From contig CM074149.1 in the NCBI GenBank assembly GCA_037178625.1, positions 1,116,001-1,180,000 on the forward strand: a stretch of DNA of 64,000 nucleotides, given 5' to 3'. Shown here piece after piece: positions 8,501 to 17,826 of the stretch. Numbering within the stretch: the stretch's first letter is position 1; each line of letters opens with the position of its first letter. The notes under the pieces are model-generated. The model saw only the letters and a program-made list of their open reading frames with translations, searched no databases and was not told where the DNA came from. Source of the stretch: Skeletonema tropicum (taxonomy: Eukaryota; Bacillariophyta; Thalassiosirophyceae; Thalassiosirales; Thalassiosiraceae). Position numbers and translations under genes: made by a program.

Positions 8501-10805
8501 GAGCGTGCGCACGAGTCTCATGTACACCAACCACCTGCCCAGTAAGAAGCTCCCCATATTTCTCGACATCACGTAGGAGTCCAGGAATCATAGATGGAAA
8601 TCCAAAATGTTCGTTGACGTTGACTGAGGGAATAATATCTTCCTCGACGGAGATGAGATCAGAGGCAGATGGAGCTTCATAGAAGGGGAATGGAGATTCT
8701 GGATCGGAGTGATGGGAGGATGCGGTGACATTCGCATCGCGGTGAAGAAACTCGCCAACAGCATTGAAGTTCTCAGCGTTGGGAAGAGGCTCGTTAGGTT
8801 GACGCTCATACCAAGTAGGATCGTCAGAGATGACAGAGTCGTGAACTGTAGGTCTCCAAGCCGTGTCAGCAGTCATGACAACTTGTGGCAAATGCTCGAG
8901 TTCATCGTTGGTGAATGGACGGATGTTGAGATAGGCAAGGCCATCTTGAATATCCAAAGGAATGCGGTAACCGTCCTCAGTCTCAATGCACTGTCCACCA
9001 CCAAAAGCAATAGATCTATCATCGACTGTATTCCCATAAGCTTCAAGTTGGATGCTCGAGTGAATACTGCGTCCTCTCCCCAATAGAGCGTACCGATGAA
9101 AGACCGCAATAACAGGACCTCGCTGAGTCAAAACAACACCACCGCAAGTGCCAATCGGCGTCTTAGCCAAGGTATGGTTGTCGAGGCCGGAAAGATCAAC
9201 GTGGAGATTGGGAATCACGTTGATAACGCGAAGACTATCACCTTGGACACCTCCATTAGCGCCTCTGTCTGCAAGATCACCCTTCCTAGTGTGATGCTTA
9301 CTCCTTGACACACGGTAAGTGGCATTGTCATCACCTGCATCTGGTTCACGGAAGTCATCATCAGTGGACGTGTCATCAGAGAGGGCCTCAGAGCTATCTT
9401 CATCATGAGAAACCTCAGTGGAATGAACATGGTAGCGAATAGCCTCCCCATCTGCAGACATCTCGGAAACACCGTCACCATCAGTAGGGCTAGTCTCGTG
9501 AGTGTTTTGCCAATTATCAAGAACTTTGGAGCCAGTACATGCAATATTGTAGGGAACGGGAGACGAATCCTGGACTGACGGTACAAGTAGACTGACAACT
9601 TCACCATTGGCAGACATGACATCATGATAATCAAACTTCGATCTAACTCTAGGATCGGACTTCTTGTAGACTCCAGCATAGCGACCGTTACCTCCCCCAG
9701 ACCCGCCGGATCCACTAGCACTGATTTGGGACGGAATACTGCTTCCACTGTTGCTGCCGCGGCTGCTGCTGCTGCTTCCACCACTGCTGCCACCACCACC
9801 ACCACCGCCACCATAGGGCTTTTTCTTCTTCTTCTTGTGTGATGAAGACGAAGAGGAGGGGCTGTGATGAGACTGCCCATGCAAACCAGAGGAGCGTTGT
9901 GAGTGGTGTGAATGCGAACCGCTGGTAGATCCAAAATTCAGCGGACCAAATGGAATGCCGGTGAAGCCAGAAGAAAGATTACCCATAGTGGTTGGGTGAT
10001 TATCCACTGAATTGCTGCCCAAACTAAGGTTATCCCCATCCAAACTAAAGTTATCCCCACCATCGATCGTACCAAAGAATCTGGAATTGTCTTTGAGCGA
10101 ATGCCGAGAACCAGATGCCTTCGAAATTGTTCCTTCACGATCAGGATTTGTCATCACACTGCTACCGCCATAGGCCCTATCCCGCAATATGTCTGCTTCA
10201 GCCTCCGCGGAAAGAACCTCTGCGTGTGCCTTGCGCTCTTCGAGTTCAAGTAGCCTGAACTTGACAGCGTGTTCGCGTGCAAGGCTGTTCGAAAACGATT
10301 GGAATGGGGGGTTGGCATCGCAATAGTTGCAGAATTCGATGTAACCATGACTTTGAATATCCACCAATCCAGTATTGAGTGGTCCATGCTCGATTTGCAA
10401 TTCATTGACATACGATAAGCTATGGATCATCCGTTTCTTCCAGAAGTAGCTGATGGCACTGGCATCACCACCACAATTCCCATCATCGTCATCTTGATAT
10501 GAGTCGTTCCGATTCTTAACAGAGTTAACTTCGTCCAGATTCTCAATGAAAGCGACGTAATCGTACCAACTCTTGATACCTTCTTTTACGAAGACGCTGA
10601 GAATGTAAGTGTGGCGTTGAAACCACTCATTCTTGAGGTGAATAAATCTCTTCCGTAGGATCTCCTTGTTCGGTGAATAAGACGACATCGTTGTATCTAA
10701 TTCGACGACAGGTAGGACGGGGGATGATGATGATGAGACTGCAACTAGGTTTTGAACTGTCAACAAGAGCAGCAATAACACTACGTTAGTGATTAGAGCC
10801 CTCAT
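5547..10805 (-). CDS. copia gag-pol polyprotein (1752 aa) with deleted RNase H
   Basis: A single open frame from ATG at 10803-10805. Order: a hydrophobic N-terminal stretch (VVLLLLLLTV, residues about 8-17); a helical, Ser/Gly/His-rich gag-like region; an aspartic protease with DRGANGG (about residue 510), as in diatom copia elements; an integrase core (FFDIEAWGG, QNQNIAERYIQELKKY); then reverse transcriptase with FYQTDVGNAYLEA, KALYGLKSSGLRWYERF and the catalytic YVDD. After YQSMIGSAQWVVSIGRF the frame jumps straight to NGEHNPSDVLSKHWG, the usual copia C-terminal block. Most of RNase H is therefore missing by an in-frame deletion near 5690-5700. No CCHC knuckle was seen. The first in-frame ATG gives a leader-like start; the Met at MSSYSPNKE about 40 residues in may be the true start. 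Confidence 0.93.
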   Translation of the reverse strand: MRALITNVVLLLLLLTVQNLVAVSSSSSPVLPVVELDTTMSSYSPNKEILRKRFIHLKNEWFQRHTYILSVFVKEGIKSWYDYVAFIENLDEVNSVKNRNDSYQDDDDGNCGGDASAISYFWKKRMIHSLSYVNELQIEHGPLNTGLVDIQSHGYIEFCNYCDANPPFQSFSNSLAREHAVKFRLLELEERKAHAEVLSAEAEADILRDRAYGGSSVMTNPDREGTISKASGSRHSLKDNSRFFGTIDGGDNFSLDGDNLSLGSNSVDNHPTTMGNLSSGFTGIPFGPLNFGSTSGSHSHHSQRSSGLHGQSHHSPSSSSSSHKKKKKKPYGGGGGGGGSSGGSSSSSRGSNSGSSIPSQISASGSGGSGGGNGRYAGVYKKSDPRVRSKFDYHDVMSANGEVVSLLVPSVQDSSPVPYNIACTGSKVLDNWQNTHETSPTDGDGVSEMSADGEAIRYHVHSTEVSHDEDSSEALSDDTSTDDDFREPDAGDDNATYRVSRSKHHTRKGDLADRGANGGVQGDSLRVINVIPNLHVDLSGLDNHTLAKTPIGTCGGVVLTQRGPVIAVFHRYALLGRGRSIHSSIQLEAYGNTVDDRSIAFGGGQCIETEDGYRIPLDIQDGLAYLNIRPFTNDELEHLPQVVMTADTAWRPTVHDSVISDDPTWYERQPNEPLPNAENFNAVGEFLHRDANVTASSHHSDPESPFPFYEAPSASDLISVEEDIIPSVNVNEHFGFPSMIPGLLRDVEKYGELLTGQVVGVHETRAHARDYDALRPFFLNAPREVVVHTMRSTTQWYNSIPQASRLYDMRKAHFPACNIFRRHEAVGTDTVFFDIEAWGGYRCCQFYIGRRSYYMSAHGMLTDGQFAGSLEDEIRYRGAMDLLIPDRAKAEISARVMELLRAFQIKDWQSEPHHQNQNIAERYIQELKKYCNWVLNTSGAPPESIFFIIKYAMFIHNRTARENLGWRTPHEALTGQTPDISMLLCFRFWQVVYIKNYRDMGTGFPSESNEILCHFLGYSETVGHSMTFMVYNPETHSILYRSSIRAENENDIKKSPIPPHNNPDQRDTHQQWHDAFPTIEEFVPSPEDATEPATVRPEVPTTATNRDGTPLRRSPRWRVQSTDKEATSTSSNTTPHSRSRSRNRKKSDEDGGATAGKPNQNQPSAKPSNLNQLKSDELVGRTVLLKTRDDGQRFRAEIVGILEDFEGQRDSNPELIKFKCRVGDAKFDEIVDYNDMLGLIEEQVQNEDGTWRFRQIKGHTKPCRRSDKPKILIEWESGEVTLEPVYNIAIKDRWIVAEYARDNNLVEEWDEIWPSLRLRNAAKNAKKLIRMINAAKRLSHKSAPVYMYGHRVPRNHDEAMELDRINKNNKWLKSEELEKEQLFQYKTFKDYGHRSKGRPPEGYKRITLHFVYAVKHDGRYKSRVVAGGHLTDTPVESVYSGVVSLRGIRFVIFLAELNGLQFYQTDVGNAYLEAYTKEKVYVIAGPEFQNLEGHILVIVKALYGLKSSGLRWYERFADVLREMGFVQCPAEPEIWMRAHRKDGSIIWPSDNKDEGGNGSSASSTRPSTTSKYPVPTNDGSYYEYIATYVDDLTIASRDAMKITETLEKKYKFKLKGTEPLKFLLGCDYFRDEDGVLCQAPKKYIEKMSESYERFFGEKPPRKVSSPLEKGDHPELDDSDFLDENETRIYQSMIGSAQWVVSIGRFNGEHNPSDVLSKHWGYQVVWPLLRPLLFWKGDTMDIIREKKKKTVES

Positions 10806-11085
10806 AGTTGATAAGTTACAGTTGAGGATCGTTCCTCTAGGGTGGATTCACGTCCGCGACAGGTCTGTGGCCGGTTTAATGGCTCACTCGTGAAGCTCTA
10901 TCTACTCATATAGTTGACTAGATGGGTAGATCTTTTTCCAAACTCCCGGTCGTCCGGGTTGGCGACGACAATAACAGACGAGTAGAAAGGAACAGCGTTG
11001 CTCACTTTGCTTACTCGATGAAGTACCGGTGCTCAGTAAATCAGCCAAATTGGTTGAAAGACAGAACAAACGATACCTGTTAATC

Positions 11086-11330
11086 TCTTAATCACTGTAG
11101 ATGATACAGGACAAGAGAGTTGCGTAGTAATAGCAGGTTGTGTTCTTCTACGGAGAAGACAGCACGTTGTCGACAAACGACGTCTTTATGTTTATTTTTC
11201 TTTCCTTTATTGTGAGAAGAACGATGGAATCGCTCCTAACGCAATCTCTATCTACGTAGACCGTATGTTACCCCTAACATACCATAACTGTAAGAATCCG
11301 TAAATACACGAAATATCATTTCCTGTGTCA
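11086..11330 (-). repeat. 5' LTR of copia element
   Basis: 245 bp direct repeat of the LTR at 5297-5541. Its inner side continues (minus strand) into GATTAACAGGTATCG, where the primer-binding site is expected. I could not assign a tRNA primer. Confidence 0.93.
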
Positions 11331-11935
11331 GTCACAACAGATTGCATTGCGTAAGCTCCCCTCAAACAGATACCCGTTCTCAGAGATAAGTAAAAAATGC
11401 TGTGGTCCTCGACGCATCCACAGTAGTAAAAAATCAAAATTGTAGTGGTTTCTCTGCAATCCACTAGAGTCTCCGTGGTTCCAGTAACTTCGACTGTACT
11501 CCACGTTATCAAATCCAAAAAATCAAAAATCCAAAAAGAAAGCGATGTGGTTCGCCTCGCTCTCGCAAGGGTAATCCACACCCTAAAGAATGATCAGCTC
11601 AAATGTGTGTAGGAGTATCTTCCTCGCGAAGTAGGTAGTGTCTCCCCTGAGAATCAAGTCATTGCTTGGGAATGGGAAGTAGATCTGCGATGTCGTCTGA
11701 GACTTCATGTACGCAGCGATTGCTTCCATTCTAGCACAACCTTCAGGCATGTAGCATAAGATTTCTCCTTGAGTCGAGATCAGGGATGAGTAGTATAGGC
11801 CAGCAAAGCTTGGTTTGTACCGAGAATGCTTCTTGAGATACGGGATTACATGGAACACAAACTTGTTCAAGTTGTCCCTCTCGAGGAAGTGTAAGACAAG
11901 ATAATAACAGATAGACCTTATGTAGATGTCGACTT
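11331..11935. other. Relic DNA between young copia and old copia remnant
   Basis: Low-information DNA. A 95-codon minus-strand frame (11583-11870) has no motif I recognise. The young copia appears to have inserted into or beside older repeat DNA here. Confidence 0.4.
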
Positions 11936-13300
11936 AGCTCGATTCAACAATCCAAAGGAAGTAAGAGCATTCGTCGGGATGCAATTCTCTCGAAGTGTGA
12001 AGTTCAGGATAATAGCGTAGCCACTCTTGGTCGCATTAGTTGACCTAGACGGTAGTTGCTTCCCTAACTCTTCATAGTGTAGACCTCGACGTTCTCGACG
12101 GAGTTCTATACACTGTACATACTGAGAAGTTCCATATCTCCAACACTTGGTTCCGTCATTGAGCTCAACACTTTGGATCGTACCACCTCAATAGATTTCA
12201 AGCGGTCCAATACGTTCCTCCTGTAATTCGAAGGCGGATCCAATCTCTTGGCGCATAACATCTTCTACGTTTCGGAGATCACTAAGACATCGTCAACTTT
12301 AGATGCAGTTCATAATACTCGACACTCAAACCAGAATCTCTGTCCGCATCCTTGTAAAAGTCAGCGGCGTTAGCACGTAAGTGCCTGCAAGCGTTACAGA
12401 ATCAGACATCAGGTTCGCCTCGTGACAAGGTGAAGCCTGACTCTTCCATTATGCTTCGCAAATGATACCAAAAGAGGTGCCGAAGAATTCGACACGCAAC
12501 TTTTCTACCGCATTAAGGGTGAATATAAGTGCAACTCTCTTCTTACTCTCTAGAACAGGCTCAGGACTGTGACGAAGTTGTAGGGTCGGGTACAGGCTAT
12601 GATATACAATGTGGCGAGTGTTCTCAGCCAGATGAAGCCTTATCTCCTCCGTCCATCACTTGGACAACGCCTCCAATGTTCAACATCTTGTCAAGAGCAT
12701 CCTACCAAAAGGTAGTTCCAGATTCAGCGTCAAGTTGAATAATTGCAGTCTTTTCTTGGGAATATAGCTGACCTAACATGCAGGCGCAGCGTCATCATTG
12801 ATGCCACGTGCGCTGATGTATCCAGCCATATCAACATGGTTGCTTTCCTTAACATCCTTGACCGGAAGCAGGAGTGTACCAGCCGTAGGTTTCCGCGTAT
12901 CTCTTCTCCGTTATTAATTAAAGCGATCCTCCTTTGAAATAGTATCACCGTCCAACTCGTGTTCAGTGATCTTCGTCATCATCCACCTATTCCAATACGG
13001 GTTGGCATAATATTCACCTGTTCCTCCTTCAAGGAGCCATCGGCAAATTGCACATCAATTGAGACAGATTTGTAGAAAGGGGCTTTAGTAGTGCTTCGTC
13101 CAGAACCGGCCAGATTTCATCGACTAAGCGACAGAGTTACTTTTGACCTTTGCCAGTTGCCTCTGCTTCGTTCAGATAGGGTAAGGCGACCTCGACATAG
13201 CTTGGCTGCAATTGTATGTGCGAAGGCTTCGTATATACCAGACAAGTCAGTACCATCTGGGAATTGAGAAGGCTTGGATAGGAATAATAAGACCAGGTTC
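11936..13300 (-). pseudogene. Degenerate copia polyprotein (reverse transcriptase region)
   Basis: The minus strand read in all three frames yields scattered pieces matching diatom copia RT in the correct order: ANPYWNRWMMTKI and GYISARGINDDAAPAC (about 12990-12780), LDAESGTTFW then DALDKMLN (about 12730-12690), SGFTLSRGEPDV (about 12440), YYELHLKL (about 12300), then ALELQ/FELQEERIGPLEIY and SQYVQCIELRRERRG (about 12230-12080). Stops and frame changes are frequent. It is far more decayed than the neighbouring 6 kb copia and unrelated in detail, so it is an older insertion. Confidence 0.7.
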
Positions 13301-13353
13301 ATCTGAGAAGCGTCTCAAACTCAAGCAAACTCCGATTACAATGCAGGAGAATA

Positions 13354-15570
13354 ATGCTGAAGTCTTCTGAGCAGCTTGACAACAACAATGCATCGCCTCC
13401 TTCTCTTCAGGGATCGTCTTCAACCTCGCTTGGATCTTCGGTAGACGGGACATTTGTAGGGAATAGGAACACCAAATATCTCATGGGTGCACCCGTGATG
13501 AATCGTCCAAGAATTCCAATGATGAAAGATTTGCATTCAGTTGAGGAAGTAATTTTAACAGCTCATGAGCATCTCGATGACATGAGTCGAAGAAATATCA
13601 GTGCAGTTTGGGCGCGTATCGCACTATTGATGACTAAACGTCAACCAAGACAACGAGGGAAACGATCTGATGTGGGGGAGATTTCGTTTGAAGACATGGA
13701 ATACATGCTGTACACGATATTTGATAATACTACATATGGAATAGAGGAGTGCGACATGAGGGAGCTTACGGAAACAACTCTTGGCATGGCAAAAATCGTC
13801 AAGATGTTACTCAATCAACGCAAGAGGCGGGGGGAGGATAGTTCTCGAGTAATATTGCGAAGACTATTGCTCAACGAGAACAAGAAGCCCAATATAGATT
13901 TGTTCAAATTCTTAGCTAATGAATCGATGAACAGGCTAGATCAATTTGATGCTCGGCATCTCTCAAATCTAGCGTACGCATATGCTCTGATTGGATATGT
14001 GCCAGAGTTTGATGATGGAAGCGATCTTTTCTATCATGTTGCGATCAAAGCAGAAGACATAGGAAAAGAATTCAATTCGCAAGATATTTCCAATATGGTT
14101 TGGGCCTATACAACAGTAGACAAACCGCATGCTGCCCTTTTTGAGGCGATGGGAGATATTGTTGCATCGAAACACTTGAAAGAATTCAACCCACAAGATA
14201 TTTCCAACACAGTGTGGGCGTACGCTACTGCTGACATCAAACACTCAAAACTGTTCAAGAAGGTGGTCAATTACATTGTAGAATCTGACAGCTTGAATCG
14301 ATTTACACATCCACAAGATTTTTCCAACACAGTGTGGGCATACGCTACTGCAGGTATCAATCATCCAAGGCTGTTTGAGAAAATGGCCAATCACATTGCT
14401 CAATCTGACCACTTGGATCGATTCGGCCCACAAGACGTTGCCAACACAGTGTGGGCATACGCTACTGCAGGCATCAATCATCCGCAACTATTTGAGGCGG
14501 TGGCCAGTCATATTATTCAATCTGGTAGCTTGGATCGATTCGGCCCACAAGACGTTGCCAACACAGTGTGGGCATACGCTACTGCTCAAGTCTCTCATCC
14601 AAGACTGTTCGCGAAGGTGGCGAGTCACATTGTTGAATCGAAATCCTTGGATCGATTCAAGCCACAAGCACTCTCCAACACTGTGTGGGCATTCGCTACT
14701 GCAGGCATCAATCATCCAATACTGTTCGAGAAGGTGGCGAGTCACATTGTTGAATCTGGTAGCTTGGATCGATTCAAACCACAGAATCTTACCAACACAG
14801 TGTGGTCATACGCTACTGCTCAAGTCTCTCATCCAAGGCTGTTTCATAAAATTTCCAAGGCTGCTACTGATCGCAAAGAGGAATTTTGCTCCCAAGGTTT
14901 CGCCAATCTGCTCTGGGCGTATGCTACAATTGGCATCACAGACAAGCAGCTATTTGAATCATTCGTATCAACTGCAGCAAAATTGGTTGGCTCCTTCAAC
15001 AATCAAGACGTTGCCAATATTGCATGGGCATATGCTGTAGCTGATTCCGATGCGCCGACTCTTTTCAATGATGTATTTATCAATAAGTGCGTTGAAAAGA
15101 AAGGTGGATTTGAGGCTGAATCACTTAGTCAACTACATCAGTGGCATTTGTGGCAAACAAAGGAGAAGTCAAATGCTGGGCTGCCACAAGATCTCTGTGA
15201 TAGTTGCTACGAAGCATTCATCTCCAGAGTTCCGACAATATCAAAGCTCCAAGACGATGTAGTCTCTCAATTACCATCCATCGGTCTTGATCCACAAGAG
15301 GAGGTTCTCGTGCGCAGTGGCTATCGCATAGACGCCTTGGTGGAGGTAAATGGAAAGACTGTCGGCGTTGAAGTCGATGGTCCATCTCATTTCATTGGCA
15401 AAGGACGATCCCCTATCGGCAGCACAATTCTGAAGAGGAGGCAAGTTCCAGCAATCGATGGGATAGAGATTGTATCAGTACCATATTGGGAGTGGAATAA
15501 GCTCGGCAAGAGTCAGACAAGGAAGCAGGAGTATCTTCGGAAGTTGTTGGGTTTGGCGGAAGTCAACTGA
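13354..15570 (+). CDS. RAP-domain protein with ~10 octotricopeptide-like repeats (copy 1)
   Basis: Predicted organellar RNA-binding protein of 738 aa. After an N-terminal region come about ten 37-39 residue helical repeats (residues about 200-600) with consensus FxPQxxxNTVWAYATAxxxHPxLF, in the OPR/FASTK style. A C-terminal RAP domain follows (SGYRIDALVEVNGKTVGVEV, DGPSHFI, then PYWEWNKLGK). Family members act in organelle mRNA stability, splicing or translation. The homologues at 17.8-20.5 and 39.9-42.5 kb begin with an Arg-rich mitochondrial-type presequence. Here that is missing and the first 55 residues are unrelated and abut an old copia relic, so the original 5' end may be lost. The frame itself is intact, the best of the three. 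Confidence 0.85.
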   Translation: MLKSSEQLDNNNASPPSLQGSSSTSLGSSVDGTFVGNRNTKYLMGAPVMNRPRIPMMKDLHSVEEVILTAHEHLDDMSRRNISAVWARIALLMTKRQPRQRGKRSDVGEISFEDMEYMLYTIFDNTTYGIEECDMRELTETTLGMAKIVKMLLNQRKRRGEDSSRVILRRLLLNENKKPNIDLFKFLANESMNRLDQFDARHLSNLAYAYALIGYVPEFDDGSDLFYHVAIKAEDIGKEFNSQDISNMVWAYTTVDKPHAALFEAMGDIVASKHLKEFNPQDISNTVWAYATADIKHSKLFKKVVNYIVESDSLNRFTHPQDFSNTVWAYATAGINHPRLFEKMANHIAQSDHLDRFGPQDVANTVWAYATAGINHPQLFEAVASHIIQSGSLDRFGPQDVANTVWAYATAQVSHPRLFAKVASHIVESKSLDRFKPQALSNTVWAFATAGINHPILFEKVASHIVESGSLDRFKPQNLTNTVWSYATAQVSHPRLFHKISKAATDRKEEFCSQGFANLLWAYATIGITDKQLFESFVSTAAKLVGSFNNQDVANIAWAYAVADSDAPTLFNDVFINKCVEKKGGFEAESLSQLHQWHLWQTKEKSNAGLPQDLCDSCYEAFISRVPTISKLQDDVVSQLPSIGLDPQEEVLVRSGYRIDALVEVNGKTVGVEVDGPSHFIGKGRSPIGSTILKRRQVPAIDGIEIVSVPYWEWNKLGKSQTRKQEYLRKLLGLAEVN

Positions 15571-15688
15571 CATGATAGCAGCATAATCCAGTTTATATTT
15601 CTTTTTTTTTTACCATAATGGAACTTGACATATCGTAAAGGAAGAGATCCATCTTGCGTCTTGCTTTTTCACCAGGTGCATGTCACTT

Positions 15689-16565
15689 CTATGGCGAAAA
15701 GAATTGAGTAGAAAGCATGCAAAGAGTTCTGATTGTGTTTGTCCGCTGGTGCGCTTGTCTCAACATTTTTAGCTCTTTTGTGTTCTTGACAGCTAGAGCT
15801 CGCCAAACCCAGAACACGACCAGCGACCAGAAAGTTGTACCCTTGCTTGCTGCAAGACCAAGATCGTGCATGTGCATTAGACGCTGCAATCCCATAAATG
15901 CCTCAATCTGTGGTGACTCAAGACCCGCCGATATCATCACAAGCACAAGCACAAGCACAAGCATAAACACAATGAGAGATGATAAACCGATCCACCACAC
16001 GCACACGCAACATTCAACCTGAGCGGCCACGTACCGCCTACACATCTTCTTCCAGATAGAGCATGAATTAATCATCCAAACCACCGCCGCGGTCCCAAAG
16101 GCAACCATGATAATGAGTCCGAGGAGATACTGATTACCATTCCTACCCGATATATCGCATCCAAAAACTCTGCCCCCCAGGCTTGCACGTACGTCGGGCC
16201 AGGCACAAGAGGCAAAAGAAGCGCAAGCATCGCAGAGTCATATGGCAAGATTGGCTTCTTGAGTTGTTGTCTAGTTTGATCTCTTCTCGTTTGGCGCGGC
16301 ACTGGAACAGGCACATCGCAAGATATTGCTGACAAAGAATTGGTTGAATACTTATCGTATAAGGCAGAGGCCAAAGAAAACAACGAAGGTTGATACAATA
16401 CCATGGACAAGATTCGGAGATTTTCTACGTATCGGTTGCGGGATTTTTGAAGCACTGGCCCCCAATCCCCATACCAATCAAGGATTCCAACTTCCAACAC
16501 ACAAAAGTCCCCAAATCAGCCCAATCCCACCGACCCAGATAATGACAATCTAACAGCACGTCCAT
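15689..16565 (-). pseudogene. Putative polytopic membrane protein, reading frame interrupted
   Basis: Two long minus-strand frames (16500 to 16072 and 16108 to 15689), plus a preceding hydrophobic piece (VIIWVGGIGLIWGLLCVGSW, about 16500-16545), together look like one membrane protein. Segments include LALLLPLVPG, LLGLIIMVAFGTAAVVWMI, IGLSSLIVFMLVLVLVLVMI and SLVVFWVWRAL. They connect only if frame changes occur near 16500 and near 16110. Introns are possible but no convincing splice pair was found. It is divergent from RPS28, so the two may share a promoter. I do not recognise the family; marking it broken is an inference. Confidence 0.4.
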
Positions 16566-16742
16566 CTTCACTTCTTTACCTCCTTACTAAAAATCTCTAT
16601 GTCGGAATTCAATACCACCTACGTCCTCTCCCGCCACTTTTCTCCATCTCCACCTCCTCCACCAAGACAGGCCACCTTCACGTTCAGCCACCTCTACACT
16701 GCTAACAACGCTCTGTTACTACGCTGTAATTATATAGTCAAG
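16566..16742 (+). promoter_or_regulatory. Probable bidirectional promoter and 5' UTR of RPS28
   Basis: Short gap between the divergent membrane-protein gene and the RPS28 ATG. It contains long pyrimidine-rich stretches (CTCTCCCGCCACTTTTCTCC), common near ribosomal-protein transcription starts. No TATA box is obvious. Confidence 0.3.
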
Positions 16743-17656
16743 ATGGTGCGTATCTGATGGAGTTTAGGGGGCCTTAGGTGTCCAATTATGTTGTGTTGGC
16801 GGTATTTATATAGCCGCTGTATGCTTGGCGGCGGTAGAGAACCAACTAGAGGAGACGACTGATTTATGGTCGGGGGGGGGGGCGTCTACCCTCCCTCTCT
16901 CGGTGTATATGTAGTGCACTTCAGTGGAACGAAGTAATTGGTGGTGTCACTACCACAAGTGCACGGCTCATGATATAGTGGCGGCGGTGGCTGTCCTCTG
17001 AATGGGGGCACCTCTGCCTGGATGGTTCACATATTTTTTTTCGTGGCCACATGATTGAGGCATAACGGAGAGAGGCACCCTCCCTTTCAACCAAGAGCAC
17101 ACAACATCCAACATCAGAGAGGGACAGAAGAGGCAAATAGATGTGTACACCAGTGACGAATCAACAGGTCTTCTTTCACCTTATTCCTCTCTTAGAGAGG
17201 GAAGTGCCGGTCAAAACCCTACCGCTGATTTTTTTTTGGCTGAGGTTCTACACACACTTGTCGACTCCATCATCTCTCTTTGTGTTGGTTGGTGGTTGGG
17301 AGCTCTCTCATGAAAGATATGGTGTTGCACCCTCGTTGTGGTTACTACTCAATTTTATGTTGTGGCACTTTTCATTCATTTCATATCTTTTACTCACCTC
17401 TTTCTTTCCCCAACTCTATCACACTATATACCACAAACACTAACAGGATCAACCAGTCAAACTCGCCAAGGTCAACAGAGTCCTAGGACGTACCGGAAAC
17501 ACCGGTAACGTCACCCAAGTCCGTGTCGAATTCATGGATGCCGATGCCGGAACTGGAACTGGACGTTCCATTGTCAGGAATGTCAAGGGTCCTGTGAGGG
17601 AGGGGGATATTTTGTGTTTGTTGGAGTGGGAGAGGGAGGCTAGACGTTTGAGGTAA
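16743..17656 (+). CDS. RPS28: 40S ribosomal protein S28 (eS28), split right after the start codon
   Basis: Component of the small cytosolic ribosomal subunit. Exon 1 contributes only ATG (16743-16745). A 701 bp GT-AG intron (16746-17446; donor GTGCGT, acceptor CACTAACAG) is followed by exon 2 (17447-17656). The joined protein has 70 residues beginning [18 protein letters not shown]. It contains the eS28 core TQVRVEFMD and [14 protein letters not shown] and ends REARRLR, all hallmark residues. Length matches the family (about 69 aa). Relative to typical eS28 there is a small Gly/Thr insert (DAGTGTG) before [11 protein letters not shown] copy 2 lies convergently just downstream. Confidence 0.95.
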
Positions 17657-17826
17657 ATTTAAGTTACTATATAGAATTAATTGATATATAATGGTAATGA
17701 AAGATATTTATATTAGTGGAGTGTTAGATTGTAGTGAGATGAATGGTTGGTTGTTGTTCGGAGATTAGTGACAGACTGTCACAATCCCCTTCAAACTTTG
17801 ATGTGCAGATTTCGTTTGCTATAATA

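Larger units (their letters stand above)
5297..11330 (-). mobile_element. Ty1/copia LTR retrotransposon, young insertion
   Basis: Two direct repeats of 245 bp (5297-5541 and 11086-11330) read as identical and bound the element. They are flanked by a 5 bp target duplication GTCAC (5292-5296 and 11331-11335). In element orientation (minus strand) each LTR begins TGACACAGG and ends ATTAAGA. A purine-rich tract (TAGGGGAG) lies immediately before the 3' LTR, as expected for a PPT. One long open polyprotein frame fills the interior. LTR identity plus an open frame indicates recent insertion, but RNase H is largely deleted, so autonomous movement is doubtful. Confidence 0.95.

Noticed and set aside
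11583..11870. A 95-aa gene or the end of the old copia
   Set aside because: It has no recognisable motif, does not match copia RNase H, and lies in decayed repeat DNA.
14200..14900. CRISPR-like array in the RAP genes (also 18.6-19.5 and 41-41.7 kb)
   Set aside because: Units are 117 bp without unique spacers, keep a reading frame and encode 39-residue protein repeats.
14375..15040. Alternative-frame proteins rich in CGHTLL/QASIIQ (also on 18504-19781 and 40934-41762)
   Set aside because: They are frame shadows of the RAP repeat units, repeating with the same 117 bp period.
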